From positions 1 to 41,060 of the forward strand of contig JAJHRE010000006.1 of the NCBI GenBank assembly GCA_020832985.1: DNA of 41,060 nt. The letters are read 5' to 3'. The notes under the pieces were generated by a model. The model saw nothing but the letters and a program-made list of their open reading frames with translations, ran no database searches and was not told where the DNA came from. The stretch is from Desulfurococcaceae archaeon (lineage in GTDB: Archaea > Thermoproteota > Thermoprotei_A > Sulfolobales > NBVN01). Positions 30,852 through 40,351 of this stretch are shown here, piece by piece. Position 1 is the stretch's first letter; the number at the start of each line of letters is the position of its first letter. A program made the translations under genes and the position numbers.

Positions 30852-32843
30852 CTACGTTGTGGTGTGTTTAGTGTTTTGTCCTGGTGGTGTTTTAGTTATG
30901 AGTAGTGCTAAGGCTAGGATTATGATTACGCATATTGATATCAACGTAGTGGTTAGGTCACCTCTGTAGTTGCTGATGTATGGTTGTGTAGTGTTTACCC
31001 TCTCCGTAGTAGTTACTGTCTCAGTAATTACTACTGTTTTAGTGATTGTGGTTACTGTGGTTTCAGTCTGTGTCATGGGTGGTTGCTTACCTACGTACTC
31101 TAGGTTTAGATATGTTGAGAGGAGCATTGATAGTCTTGCCAGCATGTATGTCTGGTATTGAGGGTCTGAAGAATACGCATTAGCTAACTCCATATAGACT
31201 ACAGTATCTACAGGTATTGAAGTGTTTAGAAACTCTAGAGTTGATAGTATAGTGTTGTTTAAGGCTTTAACTGAGTCGTTATAGTTGTTAACGAACGTAG
31301 TAACTAATGTTAAGTACATATAACCTAACGTACTCAGACCTACTGAGAACTTATCTAAGTCATTACCTAATCTATTCATTAAAGAGTACCTCATATACGC
31401 CTCATTAAATATATCTGAGGGTATGGATACACTGCTTGAGAACGCTAGTATGTATGCGTAGATGTTCCGAGTCAGTAACTCTATAGTGAGTACTAAGCCC
31501 TTAATATCATTAACAGATATATATTTACTGGGTTCAGACCCCTTACCAAGTAGTTTAAGCCATAGTCTAGCAGTATATGCTCTAGCATCAGCAAGTGCTA
31601 AGTAGTAAGTGGTTTGTTCTAACCCTTGAGAACTTAAGGAGTTGTTCAAGTATATGTATGCGTCGTAAACCCTCTCCAACACATTAGCTAATACACTGAC
31701 ATCACCTAAACTGATGTTCCTGCTGACGGAGTTGTGGACTTCATCAATTAACTTATGAATTGTTGAGTTGATATCGTATGTAGTACTTCTTAAGTAGCTA
31801 CTATCCACTATAGACTTAAGTATGTAGTAACGCCACTTAACATATATTAGGGCTTGGAAGTATGTTGAAGCAGCTGCGTATAGTAAACCCCTACCCTCAA
31901 AACCCTTAGCAGTAGTTATTAAGTCGTTAATCCTAGACTCTATATTGTTGAGTAGGTTGTTAACGTATGCAGCCTCACTACGACTTAATGACTTCAAGGC
32001 AGTACTCCTTATAGAGTCACCAGCACTTAAGTAATTACTAACTTCATACTTAATACTACTAACCCAGTCCTTAAATATCGGGTCTAACCCTGAACGCATA
32101 CCCTCAACGAGTGCTACAGCCTCACTAGTTACTGGCTTCTTATAGACACCACCACTAAACACTTCAAGAGCTTCGAAGACATTAGCTACTGGTACTACCT
32201 CAACACCTAACCTACGTCCGTAATCTACTAAATCTACAACTACCTGTTCAGTCCTGTAGATAACTACAGAACCCCTACGTTCAGTAACTGTGACGTACTC
32301 AACATCATGTGTCTGCCCGTAAGGTACTAAGAACTTCTTAGCACCTATACCTGCAGCTGCTTCAAGCTTAGCTTTAAGACCTCCTACAGGCCCTACACTA
32401 CCGTCAGGCATTATCATACCAGTCATAACTACATCACTCCTTAACGGTAGGTTGAGTAGGGCTGCTGCGAAGGCTACTGCAGTCACACCACTAGCACTAG
32501 GACCACCAACTATTGGGGAGTCTGAAGTTATTGATGCGTAGTAATCACAGGCTCTGAAGTCTATGCCTGCAACCCTACTAGCTACTAAAGCAGCTACTCT
32601 AGTCGATGCTTGAAGGTCTAACTCACTTAAGGGTAGGGTCTCAACATATACATGACCTGATCCTGGGCAGGTAATCCTAACGTAGAGTTCTGCAGTAACA
32701 CCGACGTAGCTACCGTTAGGTAGTTGAGTAACAGCAACTATAGTTACATGTCTATCCCTACTAATTACTGGGTTATAGGGTTGTGAGTAGGTAGTAGTTG
32801 TTAGTAGTAGCCCTACTACTAAGACTACTACTAACTTACGCAT
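30852..32843 (-). CDS. Membrane-anchored archaeal S16 (Lon-like) serine protease, COG1750 type
   Basis: 663 residues. It has a signal peptide (residues 1-20, LVVVLVVGLLLTTTTYS), then the Lon-type proteolytic domain with catalytic Ser116 in GGPSASG and Lys157 in GPVGGLKAK. A long helical region (about 240-590) follows, then a Thr-rich linker and a C-terminal membrane helix (LISICVIIILALALLI) with a short basic tail. It has no AAA ATPase domain, unlike Lon. The layout puts the Ser-Lys protease outside the membrane, anchored at the C-terminus. A role in surface protein turnover is inferred. The start ATG 32843 fits the signal peptide. Confidence 0.8.
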   Translation of the reverse strand: MRKLVVVLVVGLLLTTTTYSQPYNPVISRDRHVTIVAVTQLPNGSYVGVTAELYVRITCPGSGHVYVETLPLSELDLQASTRVAALVASRVAGIDFRACDYYASITSDSPIVGGPSASGVTAVAFAAALLNLPLRSDVVMTGMIMPDGSVGPVGGLKAKLEAAAGIGAKKFLVPYGQTHDVEYVTVTERRGSVVIYRTEQVVVDLVDYGRRLGVEVVPVANVFEALEVFSGGVYKKPVTSEAVALVEGMRSGLDPIFKDWVSSIKYEVSNYLSAGDSIRSTALKSLSRSEAAYVNNLLNNIESRINDLITTAKGFEGRGLLYAAASTYFQALIYVKWRYYILKSIVDSSYLRSTTYDINSTIHKLIDEVHNSVSRNISLGDVSVLANVLERVYDAYIYLNNSLSSQGLEQTTYYLALADARAYTARLWLKLLGKGSEPSKYISVNDIKGLVLTIELLTRNIYAYILAFSSSVSIPSDIFNEAYMRYSLMNRLGNDLDKFSVGLSTLGYMYLTLVTTFVNNYNDSVKALNNTILSTLEFLNTSIPVDTVVYMELANAYSSDPQYQTYMLARLSMLLSTYLNLEYVGKQPPMTQTETTVTTITKTVVITETVTTTERVNTTQPYISNYRGDLTTTLISICVIIILALALLITKTPPGQNTKHTTT

Positions 32844-32913
32844 TGATCGAGCCCGAATACTACAGGTTAAAAATAAATAAATGTTTTGGTGTTAATGCTT
32901 AACTAAACCTCAA

Positions 32914-33636
32914 CTAAACCCTAACCTTAGTAATAGCTTCTAAGGTTATCTTACCAGCTCTCTCAACATAACGACGTAATTCCTCAGCTGTTGCGAACCC
33001 TAACTCCTCAACTAATGAATCACTAACTAGTAGTAGGGCACCGGACTTCAACCCCCTCATAAGGCTTAACGTGAATATTGTGGCACACTCCATCTCAACA
33101 GCTACTATACCCCTACTAGTCCATTTCCTAACGAATTCAGGGTCTTCAGCGTAGAAAGCATCACTACTTACTACAGGGCCTATAACATACTTAACACCTG
33201 ACTTACTAACCTCATCAACTATAGCGTTAAGTACTTCGTAATGAGGTGCTGAAGCCATACATATGTTCTCCTTTATGTATTGATAGAAGAGACCTCCTTG
33301 ATTATAAGCTGCAGCTGTAGGTATGACCACATCACCAATACCTAAACCCTTAACCATAGCACCGCAGGTACCTAACCTAACGAATACCTTACCACCCAAC
33401 ATAGCTAATTCCTCAATAACTATAGCTGATGAAGGACCTCCAATACCGTGGGTAGCTACCGTCACCGACGTACCTCTGTAAGTACCGGTATACGTTAGTA
33501 GACCTCTATTACTATTAACCAGTTTAGGATTCTCAAGTAGTGAGGCTACTTGCTCAGTACGTGCTGGATCACCACAAACTATAACCCTCTCAGCTATATC
33601 ACCCTTCTTAGCCCTAATGATTACCGGGCCAACCAT
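32914..33636 (-). CDS. Purine nucleoside/methylthioadenosine phosphorylase family (PNP_UDP_1)
   Basis: 240 residues: VIVCGDPARTEQVA (phosphate-binding), YRGTSVTVATHGIGGPS, VRLGTCGAMVKGLGIGDVVI and the base/ribose-binding VAVEMECATIFTLS. These are the blocks of hexameric trimer-of-dimer nucleoside phosphorylases. The relatives in Crenarchaea cleave 5'-methylthioadenosine, inosine or uridine; the substrate cannot be chosen by eye. The Asp near the C-terminal base site (LLVSDSLVE) favours a purine. ATG 33636. It is divergent from the glycosylase-like gene. Confidence 0.8.
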   Translation of the reverse strand: MVGPVIIRAKKGDIAERVIVCGDPARTEQVASLLENPKLVNSNRGLLTYTGTYRGTSVTVATHGIGGPSSAIVIEELAMLGGKVFVRLGTCGAMVKGLGIGDVVIPTAAAYNQGGLFYQYIKENICMASAPHYEVLNAIVDEVSKSGVKYVIGPVVSSDAFYAEDPEFVRKWTSRGIVAVEMECATIFTLSLMRGLKSGALLLVSDSLVEELGFATAEELRRYVERAGKITLEAITKVRV

Positions 33637-33697
33637 AACTAAACCCGTAAAATTACGTAGGTAAACGTTTTTAATCTCTCATGAAATTCACTAAATC

Positions 33698-34660
33698 GTG
33701 TATGTAGTTGTTAACGTAGGTCAGGTATGTGTTGTTGGTAGGGTTATAGAGGAGGTATTCAATAGGGTTGTGACGTATTTAGAGGACTTCACAGACCCTA
33801 ACTTCTACCCATCAAGAAGTGACGACCCAGAACAAGTCCTAAGGTATTTCTTCTTCATGGTATCAATAGATCATAGGACTTCAAGAGGTACTGTCTTCGA
33901 GGACTACATCAACGGTAAGCTCTACCACGGGGCAGACCTACTGTATAGGTTAGGGAAGTTAAGATATGATGAATCCCCAGACTTCTTCAACCCTAAGAAC
34001 ATGTCTAGGATAACTACTGAAGACGTTATTAAATGGTTGAGGACGTCGAAGAACGTAGTTATATGGGACCCAAGTACTAGAGCTGATTTATTGAGGGATG
34101 CTGCGTTAAAACTGCTTAAGTATTTCAACGGTTCTGTAACTGAATTACTGAGGAGGTCTGAAGGGTATATAAGGCATCCATACAAGAACGGGTTAAGTGA
34201 CTTATTCAAGGTATTTAAAGCTTATTCAGACCCTGTAGAGAAGAAGTTCTTCCTATTCCTTAAGTTCGTTATGAGGAGGGGGTTGTTAGAGGTTAGAGAC
34301 CCTCAAAACGTTGAAGTACCTGTAGATAACCACTTAAGCAGGTTAGCATTACGTCTACGACTTATAGAGTTAGACAGTGGTACGCTTTCTAAGGTCTTAA
34401 ATAGGGTTGAGTTTACTGAGGATGAGGATGTTAGGTTAAGGTTTAAGGTGAGGTATGCGTATAAGTTGATGTGTAGGGTATTCAGTACTAAACCTGATAT
34501 CCTCGATGACTTCTTATGGGTCTTCGGTAGGAAGTACTGTAGTAGGGAGAGGCCTACATGTGAGGTAAGTGGTTCATGCCCTATATCTAAGGTATGTCCT
34601 AGTTTTAAGAATACAGGTGGTTTAGTAGAACATAACTTCACAAACACTTTCTACTACTGA
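33698..34660 (+). CDS. HhH-type DNA glycosylase-like protein with C-terminal iron-sulfur loop
   Basis: 320 residues, mostly helical, with a late cysteine cluster CSRERPTCEVSGSCPISKVC like the iron-sulfur loop (C-x6-C-x5-C-x5-C variants) of endonuclease III/MutY-type enzymes. The segment PVEKKFFLFLKFVMRRG and VEVPVDNHLSRLALRL occupies the place of the helix-hairpin-helix core and its catalytic Asp (VDNH). The N-terminus has an archaeal-specific part (YPSRSDDPEQVLRYFFFMV). Base-excision repair is inferred; the damaged base is unknown. The GTG 33698 start lies a few bases after a TATA-like TTTTTAATC. Confidence 0.6.
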   Translation: MYVVVNVGQVCVVGRVIEEVFNRVVTYLEDFTDPNFYPSRSDDPEQVLRYFFFMVSIDHRTSRGTVFEDYINGKLYHGADLLYRLGKLRYDESPDFFNPKNMSRITTEDVIKWLRTSKNVVIWDPSTRADLLRDAALKLLKYFNGSVTELLRRSEGYIRHPYKNGLSDLFKVFKAYSDPVEKKFFLFLKFVMRRGLLEVRDPQNVEVPVDNHLSRLALRLRLIELDSGTLSKVLNRVEFTEDEDVRLRFKVRYAYKLMCRVFSTKPDILDDFLWVFGRKYCSRERPTCEVSGSCPISKVCPSFKNTGGLVEHNFTNTFYY

Positions 34661-34757
34661 TTAAGTCTAATCAAATGATTTTTATAATCATGTATATGTT
34701 ATTAAATCACTGTTTACGTAATTCTTCGTACATTAAGAATTATTCGTATAAGTTTTT

Positions 34758-34767
34758 AAACCCCTAC
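34758..34767 (+). promoter_or_regulatory. Motif AAACCCCTAC after the TATA box of the permease operon
   Basis: A TATA-like AGTTTTTAAA (34751-34760) runs into AAACCCCTAC; ATG 34790 is about 35 bases from the TATA, so the transcript is nearly leaderless. The same ten bases follow the TATA box of the binding-protein gene (38631-38640). Shared position suggests a common regulator of the two transporter promoters. Confidence 0.45.
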
Positions 34768-34789
34768 CTAAATAACTTTAGGATAGTTG

Positions 34790-35731
34790 ATGACGCTAGT
34801 ACGATACCTAGTCAGGAGGGTGTACCACTCAATACCTACACTCGTAGGTGCCTTACTCTTTATCTTCATATTAGTCCGTGTACTACCTGGAGATCCAGCT
34901 AGGCTTATAGCAGGGCCTGAAGCTCTTGAGGAAGATGTGCAGAGGATTAGAGAGCAGTTAGGTCTTAATAAACCTATACATACACAATTTATTGATTATG
35001 TAACGGCTGTACTTAAAGGTGATTTCGGTAGATCTATAAAATTCGGTACACCAGTTATTAATGAGATCTTATTTAGACTACCATACACAATAATCCTAGC
35101 ATTAGTAGCTGAGGCTATTGCTATAGCTATAGCATTACCATTAGGTATAATATCTGCTTTAAGACCTAAATCTAAGACCTCCTACATAGCATCTGTGATA
35201 TCATTAATAGGTGCTTCAACACCTGTTTTCTGGATAGCTCTAATACTCATATACATATTCTCAGTTAGTTTGAAATTACTACCTTCAAGTGGTGCTGATA
35301 GTCCTAGACATATAATCTTACCAGCTATAACGTTATCATTAGTCTTAATGGGTAATTTAACTAGGATTACTAGGTCTTCAGTTATTGAGGTGTTAAGCAG
35401 TAATCACGTATTAACAGCTCTTGCTAAAGGACTTAAAGACAGGATAGTGATTACGAGACACGTACTTAAAAATGCTTTAATACCTATAATAACGATAATG
35501 GGTCTTCAAGTAGGTAACTTACTAGGTGGTGCTGTAATTACGGAGACCGTATTTGCATGGCCTGGTATTGGTTCATTACTAATAGACGCTATCTTCTTCA
35601 GAGATTACGTATTAGTTCAAGGTATAATACTCTTCATGGTATTAGTATTCATAATTGTAAACATAGTTGTTGATGTTATCTACGCATATGTAGATCCTAG
35701 GATTAGGGATGTATTATGGAGAATGAGTTAA
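34790..35731 (+). CDS. dppB: Oligopeptide ABC transporter permease (DppB type)
   Basis: 313 residues from ATG 34790 (TTG 34787 just before is less likely). It opens RYLVRRVYHSIPTLVGALLF and continues FILVRVLPGDPARL, the classic DppB/OppB start, followed by five further hydrophobic segments. The coupling loop is about ITRHVLKNALIPIITIMG, and the end NIVVDVIYAYVDPRIR is the family signature. It forms the membrane channel together with the next gene. The next gene overlaps by 16 bases. Confidence 0.9.
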   Translation: MTLVRYLVRRVYHSIPTLVGALLFIFILVRVLPGDPARLIAGPEALEEDVQRIREQLGLNKPIHTQFIDYVTAVLKGDFGRSIKFGTPVINEILFRLPYTIILALVAEAIAIAIALPLGIISALRPKSKTSYIASVISLIGASTPVFWIALILIYIFSVSLKLLPSSGADSPRHIILPAITLSLVLMGNLTRITRSSVIEVLSSNHVLTALAKGLKDRIVITRHVLKNALIPIITIMGLQVGNLLGGAVITETVFAWPGIGSLLIDAIFFRDYVLVQGIILFMVLVFIIVNIVVDVIYAYVDPRIRDVLWRMS

Positions 35732-36612
35732 TACTTAAGAATCTTTCAGAAGCTAGGAAGAAACAGTTAATTGCTATGTGGGAAGTGTTTAAATCTAATA
35801 GGGTTGCATATACATCACTATACGTATTACTAGGTCTTATAGGGTTAGTGATAGTAGGTTTATTCTACACTCCTTACAACCCATACGACTTTGACTTAAG
35901 TAGGGCTAGACAACCACCATCACTTAAACATTTATTAGGGACTGATGAGTTAGGTAGAGACATACTTAGTAGGTTAATGGTTGGTGGTAGGTATACTATA
36001 GGTATATCATTTATTTCAGTATTACTTGGTTCAATAATAGGTAGTACTTTAGGCCTGATATCTGGTTTCTTCGGTGGACGTATAGATACGGTAATTCAAA
36101 GAGTTGTTGATGTGGCATTAGCATTCCCTACAGTATTACTAGCAATTGCTCTCATGGTATCTTTAGGTCCTGGAATTCTTAGCTTGATAGTAGCTATATC
36201 AATAAGTACATTCCCAACATATACTAGGTTGGTAAGGGGTGTCGTTCTTCAAGTAGTTAATGAGGATTACATAGCAGCTGTTAAACTACTTGGTAAGAGT
36301 TCATGGTATATAATGTTTAGGCATGTATTACCTAACGTATTATCACCTATTATCGTACAGACAACTTACTATCTAGGCTTCTCAATACTTCTAGCATCAG
36401 CTCTAGGGTTCTTAGGATTAGGTGTACCTCCACCAATACCTGAGTGGGGTGCTATGATAAGTACTGGTAGGGTATATCTCTTTAGCTCTCCACATATAGT
36501 GGTGTTCCCAGGATTATTCATCATGATAACAGCATTATCCTTTAACTTAATAGGTGATGGTTTAAGAGATGCTTTAGATCCTAAATCAAGGATGTTTCTT
36601 AGGAGGTTCTAA
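35716..36612 (+). CDS. dppC: Oligopeptide ABC transporter permease (DppC type)
   Basis: 298 residues: a cytoplasmic N-terminus, then YVLLGLIGLVIVGLFYTPYNP, the DppC landmark HLLGTDELGRDILSRLM, GLISGFFGGRIDTVIQRVVD, the coupling helix SSWYIMFRHVLPNVLSPI and the ending NLIGDGLRDALDPK. Second permease half of the importer. Its ATG lies inside the end of dppB, so translation is coupled. Confidence 0.9.
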   Translation: MENELILKNLSEARKKQLIAMWEVFKSNRVAYTSLYVLLGLIGLVIVGLFYTPYNPYDFDLSRARQPPSLKHLLGTDELGRDILSRLMVGGRYTIGISFISVLLGSIIGSTLGLISGFFGGRIDTVIQRVVDVALAFPTVLLAIALMVSLGPGILSLIVAISISTFPTYTRLVRGVVLQVVNEDYIAAVKLLGKSSWYIMFRHVLPNVLSPIIVQTTYYLGFSILLASALGFLGLGVPPPIPEWGAMISTGRVYLFSSPHIVVFPGLFIMITALSFNLIGDGLRDALDPKSRMFLRRF

Positions 36613-36614
36613 TT

Positions 36615-37589
36615 GTGGAGAAGGTGCTTGAGATACTAGGTTTGAGAGTATACTACGAATTACCTCAAGGTACTGTTAAAGCTGTTGATGGTGTAGACCT
36701 AGATGTATTTAAAGGTGAGATTTTAGGAATTGCTGGTGAGAGTGGTTCTGGTAAATCAACACTTGCTCTAACTATAGCTGGGTTATTAAGACCTCCAGCT
36801 AAGGTAATATCTGGGAAAGTATTATTTAGAGGTATTGATATCCTTAGACTAAGTAATGATGAGTTAAGGAGTATTAGGGGTAGGAAGATAGGGATTATAT
36901 TCCAAGACCCAGTTACATACTTAAACCCGATATACACTGTAGGTTTTCAAGTTGGTGAAGTCTTTGAAGCTCATAGAGGTGGTAAAATACTTAAGTATCT
37001 TAATGAAGTCATTAACTTATTCAAAGCTGTTAAGATTGGTGATCCTGAGAGGAGGGTTTACTCATACCCACACCAATTAAGTGGTGGTATGAAACAGAGA
37101 GTGTTAATATCTATGGCAATTGCTGAGAAGCCAGAGTTAATAGTTGCTGACGAACCAACATCAGCTCTAGATGTAACTATTCAAGCAGAAATCGTTGAAC
37201 TACTTAATGAGATTAGGAAGGAGTTAAATACTTCAATAGTCTTCATAACTCATGACCTAGCACTACTGTTAGAGATAGCTGATAGGATTGCAGTCATGTA
37301 TGCTGGTAAGTTAGTTGAGGTTGGGAAGACTTATGAGATCTATAAAGACCCCTTACACCCGTATACTAAGGCATTAATCTCAGTATTGAGGTATGAGAGA
37401 AAGAGGAGGCCTACACCGATTAAGGGCTCAATACCTAGTCTGATAAACCCACCACCAGGTTGTAGATTCCATCCTAGATGTCCGTACGTATTACCTAAGT
37501 GCTCTCAAGTAGATCCTAAATTAGTTAATGTTAATGGTAGGTATGTCTCATGCTTATTAGTTGGTGGTAGTGATGGAGGAGGTAGTTAA
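36615..37589 (+). CDS. dppD: Oligopeptide ABC transporter ATPase (DppD type)
   Basis: 324 residues from GTG 36615, two bases after dppC. Walker A is GESGSGKS (41-48), Q-loop IFQDPVTYLNP, signature LSGGMKQR, Walker B LIVADEPTSALD and H-loop FITHDLALL. The C-terminal peptide-transporter extension has CRFHPRCPYVLPKC, whose cysteines in some Dpp/Opp ATPases hold an iron-sulfur cluster. It works as a heterodimer with DppF. Confidence 0.9.
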   Translation: MEKVLEILGLRVYYELPQGTVKAVDGVDLDVFKGEILGIAGESGSGKSTLALTIAGLLRPPAKVISGKVLFRGIDILRLSNDELRSIRGRKIGIIFQDPVTYLNPIYTVGFQVGEVFEAHRGGKILKYLNEVINLFKAVKIGDPERRVYSYPHQLSGGMKQRVLISMAIAEKPELIVADEPTSALDVTIQAEIVELLNEIRKELNTSIVFITHDLALLLEIADRIAVMYAGKLVEVGKTYEIYKDPLHPYTKALISVLRYERKRRPTPIKGSIPSLINPPPGCRFHPRCPYVLPKCSQVDPKLVNVNGRYVSCLLVGGSDGGGS

Positions 37590-38550
37590 GGTAGTTAATG
37601 TTAGGAAGTACTTCCCACTATACTCTGGACTATTCTCTAAGGTCTATGTAAGAGCTGTTGATGGTGTAGACTTAGAATTACGTAGCGGTGAAGTGCTTGC
37701 ATTAGTTGGTGAGAGTGGTTCTGGTAAGTCAACACTTGGTAGGATAGTAGCAGGTCTGATAAAGCCTGACTCAGGTGAAGTACTCTACAGAGGTCATAAC
37801 ATATTCAGACGTAGTAACTCGTTGAGGGAGGTAAGACATAAGATCCAGGCAGTATTTCAAAATCCTGATAGTAGTTTAAACCCTAGAATGCAGATATTCG
37901 ACATATTGAGAGAAGCTATACTAACTAAAAAGCCTAATCTAAGTAAGTCTGAAGTGTTGAGTGAAGTATTAAGACTATTAAGAGCTGTAGGACTTTCTGA
38001 AGACCACCTACTTAAGTACCCCCACGAACTCTCAGGAGGTGAGAAGCAGAGGGTAGCTATTGCTAGGGCATTAGCTGTAGAACCTGAGGTATTAGTAGCT
38101 GATGAGATAGTATCAGCTTTAGACGTATCCGTCAGAGCTCAAGTAATGAACGTACTAATGGACGTTATAGATATGTTTAAGTTAAGTGTTATATTCATAA
38201 CCCATGATATGGGGTTAGTCTGGAGTATCTCTGATAGAGTTGCTGTCATGTACTTAGGTAAGTTAGTTGAGGTTGGGAAGACTGAAGACATATTCAAGAA
38301 TCCTCAACACCCATACACGAAGATGTTACTAGTATCATCACCTATAATATCATCATCTAATGCGTATAGAGACTTAAGATTTAAACCTATGGGTGAGCCC
38401 CCAAGCCCTATAAACCCACCGAAAGGGTGTAGATTCGTTACTAGATGCCCTATAGCAGTACCTGAATGTAATTCAGTAGAACCTCAACTAATTGAGGTTT
38501 CTGAAGACCATAAAGTTGCTTGTATAAGAGTTAATGAACACGTCAACTAA
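37573..38550 (+). CDS. dppF: Oligopeptide ABC transporter ATPase (DppF type)
   Basis: 325 residues from ATG 37573, which overlaps the end of dppD; TTG 37561 is a weaker alternative. Walker A GESGSGKST, Q-loop VFQNPDSSLNPRM, signature LSGGEKQR, Walker B VLVADEIVSALD (Ile instead of the common Pro after Glu) and H-loop FITHDMGLV are present. The C-terminal CRFVTRCPIAVPEC again has the cysteine pattern. Second ATPase of the importer. Confidence 0.9.
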   Translation: MEEVVKVVNVRKYFPLYSGLFSKVYVRAVDGVDLELRSGEVLALVGESGSGKSTLGRIVAGLIKPDSGEVLYRGHNIFRRSNSLREVRHKIQAVFQNPDSSLNPRMQIFDILREAILTKKPNLSKSEVLSEVLRLLRAVGLSEDHLLKYPHELSGGEKQRVAIARALAVEPEVLVADEIVSALDVSVRAQVMNVLMDVIDMFKLSVIFITHDMGLVWSISDRVAVMYLGKLVEVGKTEDIFKNPQHPYTKMLLVSSPIISSSNAYRDLRFKPMGEPPSPINPPKGCRFVTRCPIAVPECNSVEPQLIEVSEDHKVACIRVNEHVN

Positions 38551-38625
38551 TTTTTTACTATTATTGATAAGTACTAGATTAAATTTTATTTGATGGTTAG
38601 GTCATAAGTGAATATTAGTTAAAGG

Positions 38626-38655
38626 TTTAAAAACCCCTACTCCCTAGTATAGGGG
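38626..38655 (+). promoter_or_regulatory. Promoter and palindrome of the peptide-binding protein gene
   Basis: TTTAAAAA (38626-38633) is a TATA box. CCCCTA (38634-38639) and TAGGGG (38650-38655) form an inverted repeat covering the expected start of transcription, nine bases before ATG 38664. It could be an operator or a hairpin at the mRNA 5' end. The left half belongs to the AAACCCCTAC shared with the dppB promoter. Confidence 0.5.
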
Positions 38656-38663
38656 GTACCTCT

Positions 38664-40301
38664 ATGAGGTTAAGTAAAGGTGCTTTAAGTAAGACCGCAG
38701 CTATAATAATAGCTGTTGTCGTCGTGATAGCTGTTATAGGCGGTGTTGCCGTCCTAACTAGACAGCCACAACCATCACCTACACCAACACCTACATCACC
38801 ATCTCCAACTACTGCGACAGTAGTAACAACACCTACCGTAACTAAAAAAGATACTATTAAGGTAGCTATAGGTGTTGACTTAGATACTGTAGATCCTCAT
38901 GCACAGACAACCACTATGGTCTACAACGTGTTAAGGCATTGTTATGAGACTTTAGTATGGTTTGATGAGAAGGGTAATGTAATTCCTTGGCTTGCTGAGA
39001 AGTGGGAGGTATCACCAGATGGTAAGGTATATACGTTCTATATTAGGAAGGGTGTGAAATTCCATGATGGTTCAGAACTTGATGCCTACGTAGTTAAGGC
39101 TAACTTCGATAGGTGGTTAGACCCAACAGTTAGAGTTCCTCAAAGGGGTCAGTTAGGCCCTATAGAGAAGGTTGAAGTAGTTGATAAGTATACCGTTAAG
39201 GTGTATATGAAGACACCATACGCAGTATTCCTTAGGGCGTTAGGGGCATACCTACTCATAACTAGCTCTGGAGTTATTACATCCTTCGGTAATAAGACAA
39301 TCACTGAGGTCATCGGTACAGGCCCGTATAAGTTTGTGGCTTGGGAGAAGGGTAAGAGGATAGTTATTGAGAGGTTTGACGATTACTGGGGTGAGAAACC
39401 TGTGTTGAAGAGGATTGAGTGGTTAGTAATTCCTGAAGCATCTACTAGGTTAGCAGCTTTACTAGCAGGTGATGTTGACTTCGCATTCAACCTACCACCT
39501 ACAGACCTTGAGAGGGTTAAGGGTGATGCTAGGTTTACAGTACTAACACCGACTAGTAATAGGATTATATTCGTAGCTATGATTCCTAGAGGACCTCTAG
39601 CGGATCCTAAGGTTAGGCAAGCACTTAACTACGCAGTTGATGTAGACTCAATAATTAAGAACGTACTCTACGGACTAGGTATTAAGACTAACGCACCACT
39701 ACCACCACACTTCTTCGGATATGCTGATATGCCTCCATACACTTACAACCCTGAGAAGGCTAAGCAATTACTTGCTGAGGCTGGATACCCACAAGGATTT
39801 AAAGTAGTACTTATGCACCCGACAGGTAGGTACTTAATGGATAAGCAGGTTGCTGAAGCTATACAGGCATACCTATCTAAGGTCGGTATCACTGTTGAAT
39901 TAAAGACTATGGACTGGCCTAGCTTCGTAGCAGAACTACTTAAACCTCTAGATCAGAAGACTTTCGATATGGTATTATTGGGTTGGGGTCCTGCAGTAGC
40001 TGATGCACACTTCACACTCTACGGACAATTCCACTCAGCTCAAGCAACTCCTAAAGGGTTAGCAGCAGCACACTACAACAACTCAGAAGTTGATAAGTTA
40101 TTGGAGGCGGCTTTAGCTGAGTTAAACGAGAGTAAGAGGGCTGAGTACTATAAGAAGGCTATAGAGATTATATGGCGTGATGCACCGTGGATATTCCTAT
40201 ACACTCAGAAGTGGTTCTTCGCATCATCAGCAAGTTTAGAAGGTTATAAAGTACATATAGATGGTGAGCAAGTCTACTTCTGGAAAGCATATGTTAAGTA
40301 A
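38664..40301 (+). CDS. dppA: Peptide-binding protein of the ABC transporter (SBP family 5)
   Basis: 545 residues. It has an N-terminal membrane helix (AAIIIAVVVVIAVIGGVAVL), a Pro/Thr/Ser linker (about residues 33-60), and then the family 5 binding fold: KVAIGVDLDTVDPHAQTT, YETLVWFDEKGNVIPWLAEKW, TFYIRKGVKFHDGSEL and GTGPYKFVAWEKGKRI. It would be tethered outside the cell and hand oligopeptides to DppBC; sugar-binding family 5 proteins exist in Crenarchaea, so oligosaccharides are an alternative. It has its own promoter, allowing more binding protein than permease to be made. Confidence 0.9.
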   Translation: MRLSKGALSKTAAIIIAVVVVIAVIGGVAVLTRQPQPSPTPTPTSPSPTTATVVTTPTVTKKDTIKVAIGVDLDTVDPHAQTTTMVYNVLRHCYETLVWFDEKGNVIPWLAEKWEVSPDGKVYTFYIRKGVKFHDGSELDAYVVKANFDRWLDPTVRVPQRGQLGPIEKVEVVDKYTVKVYMKTPYAVFLRALGAYLLITSSGVITSFGNKTITEVIGTGPYKFVAWEKGKRIVIERFDDYWGEKPVLKRIEWLVIPEASTRLAALLAGDVDFAFNLPPTDLERVKGDARFTVLTPTSNRIIFVAMIPRGPLADPKVRQALNYAVDVDSIIKNVLYGLGIKTNAPLPPHFFGYADMPPYTYNPEKAKQLLAEAGYPQGFKVVLMHPTGRYLMDKQVAEAIQAYLSKVGITVELKTMDWPSFVAELLKPLDQKTFDMVLLGWGPAVADAHFTLYGQFHSAQATPKGLAAAHYNNSEVDKLLEAALAELNESKRAEYYKKAIEIIWRDAPWIFLYTQKWFFASSASLEGYKVHIDGEQVYFWKAYVK

Positions 40302-40351
40302 TTTCCTTAAGTAAATATTAACTAAACCAACACTTTTTTCTAAGGATTTCA

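Noticed and set aside
38634-38655. Hairpin before the binding protein gene as a riboswitch
   Set aside because: Six base pairs overlapping the expected transcription start is too small and badly placed; an operator is simpler.
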